Part shown: positions 5,194-6,126 of the stretch, piece by piece
Layout of the letters: every line of letters begins with the position of its first letter
How positions within the stretch are numbered: the stretch's first letter is position 1
Assembly: GCA_023701165.1 (NCBI GenBank)
Contig: JAMPXL010000071.1
Location: 1 to 6,126 of the forward strand
Direction: 5' to 3'
Origin: Geothrix sp.
Lineage (GTDB): Bacteria; Acidobacteriota; Holophagae; Holophagales; Holophagaceae
Length of the DNA stretch: 6,126 bases
Translations under genes and position numbers: made by a program
Notes under the pieces: model-generated
Seen by the model: the letters and a program-made list of their open reading frames with translations, nothing else
Told to the model about the DNA's origin: nothing
Databases searched by the model: none

Positions 5194-6126
5194 GGTTCCT
5201 CCTGGAGAATTCCCTGAAGCACTCTTCGACGGGCAGCATCGCGCTGGCGCTGCTTGTATTCCGAATGGGATGCAGGACCTGATCGTGAGCTTTGAAACCC
5301 TGATTGTTCCATTACTTGGACTTCATGTGCGAAGAAGAAAGTAAACTCCTCCTGTTCCTGGATCAACTCTGGAATGCGGGCCTGCTCCGCGAGGTCCGCC
5401 AGGCCCAGTCCCTGAAGGCGTTCCTGGAGGCTTTCCAGGGCGCCGGCTGCCGGGCCCGGCAGCCGGATCAGGGTGCGGGCCGTGAATTGGATCGCAGAGT
5501 AATCCTTGCTGGAGAAGGGGTTCTGCTCGAGCGTGCCGGGCTTGAGGGCCAGGGTGTGGCTGAGGGCCCGCCGCTCCTCGGCACTGAGGTCGTAGATCTG
5601 GAACAGGGGCGGCATGGCTTCCGTCCAGGCTGCCAGGGCCTCCAGGTCGATCATCAGGTTCCGGCTGCGGCTGGGCTTGATGTGGGTGGGCATCAGCACG
5701 TGATGATCCAGCAGGAAGCGGATGACCATGAGCACGCCCAGCTGGTCCTCGGCCACCAGGCGGATGCCGATCTGGTCATAGATGGTCTCGGCCACGTTCT
5801 CGGGCTTGTGCAGCATCTTCAGGAGCATGGACACGCGGTCCTTGTTCTCCTTGCGCTCCACCGTCACCAGCGGCACCTCGTAGGCGCCCCGGAGCAGCCA
5901 GCGGTCCCCCTCCTGGACCAGGTACTGGTCGTAGCGGCTGAACACCTGGCGCTGGATCTCCGGCAGGAAGCGCAGGTTCACGTTGTGGTCCACGTGGAAG
6001 AGGGTGTGCATCACGCGGAGGATGGCGCAGGACCAGCGCCCATCCAGGGTCCGGGGGCGCTCGGAGGCCCAGACCAGCAGGTCCAGGGGATCCTCCACGT
6101 GCCGGAGCTCGTTGGGCACGTGGAGC
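5187..6126 (-). CDS. TIGR04552-like protein with a putative RelA/SpoT-type fold, N-terminus cut by the window edge
   Basis: The frame is open to the right edge. A GTG at 6117-6119 could start a 310-residue protein, but codons before it are open too (Leu-His), and family members as I remember them carry several dozen more N-terminal residues, so it is treated as partial. Numbering here starts at that GTG. The Leu-Arg-Val-Met-His-Thr-Leu segment (34-40) followed by a His-rich stretch recalls the TIGR04552/TIGR04562 families. Beyond that the layout parallels a ppGpp synthetase domain: Arg89-Lys90 with later Lys/Ser/Lys; Tyr-Asp115-Gln-Ile-Gly-Ile-Arg-Leu (compare Asp-Leu-x-Ala-Ile-Arg); Lys-Asp-Tyr207-Ser-Ala-Ile (compare Asn-Gly-Tyr-x-Ser-Ile-His); Glu266-Val-Gln268 (compare Glu-Ile-Gln-Ile-Arg-Thr); and His285-Ser-Glu-Tyr-Lys289 (compare Ala-His-x-x-Tyr-Lys). 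The Arg after Glu-x-Gln is replaced and the His of the Tyr motif is Gln, so activity is uncertain. No HD hydrolase motif is visible. It overlaps the STAS gene by 7 bp. Confidence 0.65.
   Translation of the reverse strand, partial: LHVPNELRHVEDPLDLLVWASERPRTLDGRWSCAILRVMHTLFHVDHNVNLRFLPEIQRQVFSRYDQYLVQEGDRWLLRGAYEVPLVTVERKENKDRVSMLLKMLHKPENVAETIYDQIGIRLVAEDQLGVLMVIRFLLDHHVLMPTHIKPSRSRNLMIDLEALAAWTEAMPPLFQIYDLSAEERRALSHTLALKPGTLEQNPFSSKDYSAIQFTARTLIRLPGPAAGALESLQERLQGLGLADLAEQARIPELIQEQEEFTFFFAHEVQVMEQSGFQSSRSGPASHSEYKQRQRDAARRRVLQGILQEEPC
5198..5203 (-). promoter_or_regulatory. Ribosome-binding site of the STAS gene, inside the upstream gene
   Basis: AGGAGG on the minus strand, 4 bases before the ATG at 5193. 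It lies within the last codons of the upstream gene, where it contributes to the Gln-Glu-Glu near the C-terminus. Combined with the ATGCTGA stop/start overlap, it allows both coupled and independent initiation. Confidence 0.75.

Noticed and set aside
1..6126. CRISPR array, tRNA, rRNA, insertion sequence or phage genes
   Set aside because: No regularly spaced direct repeats, tRNA-like cloverleaf, transposase-like protein or terminal duplication was seen. The only repeat is the 3530-3680 palindrome, which encodes no protein.

Overview
The window is GC-rich bacterial DNA, densely coding and with short intergenic gaps. Several things suggest a Gram-negative, LPS-making bacterium of the Acidobacteriota (Holophaga/Geothrix type) or a deltaproteobacterial relative: a clear ADP-heptose epimerase, a secreted DUF1573 protein, a DUF6165 protein, a REC-SpoIIE phosphatase with a STAS partner, and a TIGR04552-like protein. 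The lineage is inferred from gene content and base composition and was not tested by a search.

Left part (1-581). The last 19 codons of a plus-strand gene enter the window; the tail resembles the C-terminus of a GT9-type glycosyltransferase, but weakly. It converges on a minus-strand DUF6165 gene (82-471). A 110-bp divergent intergenic region (472-581) separates DUF6165 from the next plus-strand gene and holds one weak sigma70-like promoter candidate.

Plus-strand block (582-3531). It contains a secreted DUF1573 Ig-like protein, a ten-helix EamA/DMT transporter and hldD (ADP-L-glycero-D-manno-heptose 6-epimerase, inner-core LPS). eamA and hldD are 29 bp apart and probably co-transcribed. DUF1573 lies 65 bp upstream of eamA and may belong to the same unit.

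Junction (3530-3680). The whole gap between the convergent stop codons of hldD and the REC-phosphatase gene is one imperfect palindrome of about 150 bp. It has perfect 14-bp outer arms, and each arm carries a tandemly duplicated purine-rich unit of about 20 bp. It looks like a dispersed non-coding repeat of a type seen in many genomes, and could also act as a bidirectional terminator.

Minus-strand block (3681-6126, transcribed right to left). A TIGR04552-like protein, cut by the window edge, carries what I read as a divergent RelA/SpoT synthetase-type fold. Its stop overlaps the start of a STAS-domain anti-sigma-factor antagonist by 7 bp (ATGCTGA). The STAS gene is followed after 7 bp by a response regulator with a SpoIIE/PP2C phosphatase output domain. 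STAS plus REC-PP2C is the phosphatase half of a partner-switching pathway; no anti-sigma kinase is present here. The tight linkage of a RelA/SpoT-like protein to a partner-switching pair is the most interesting functional lead in the window.
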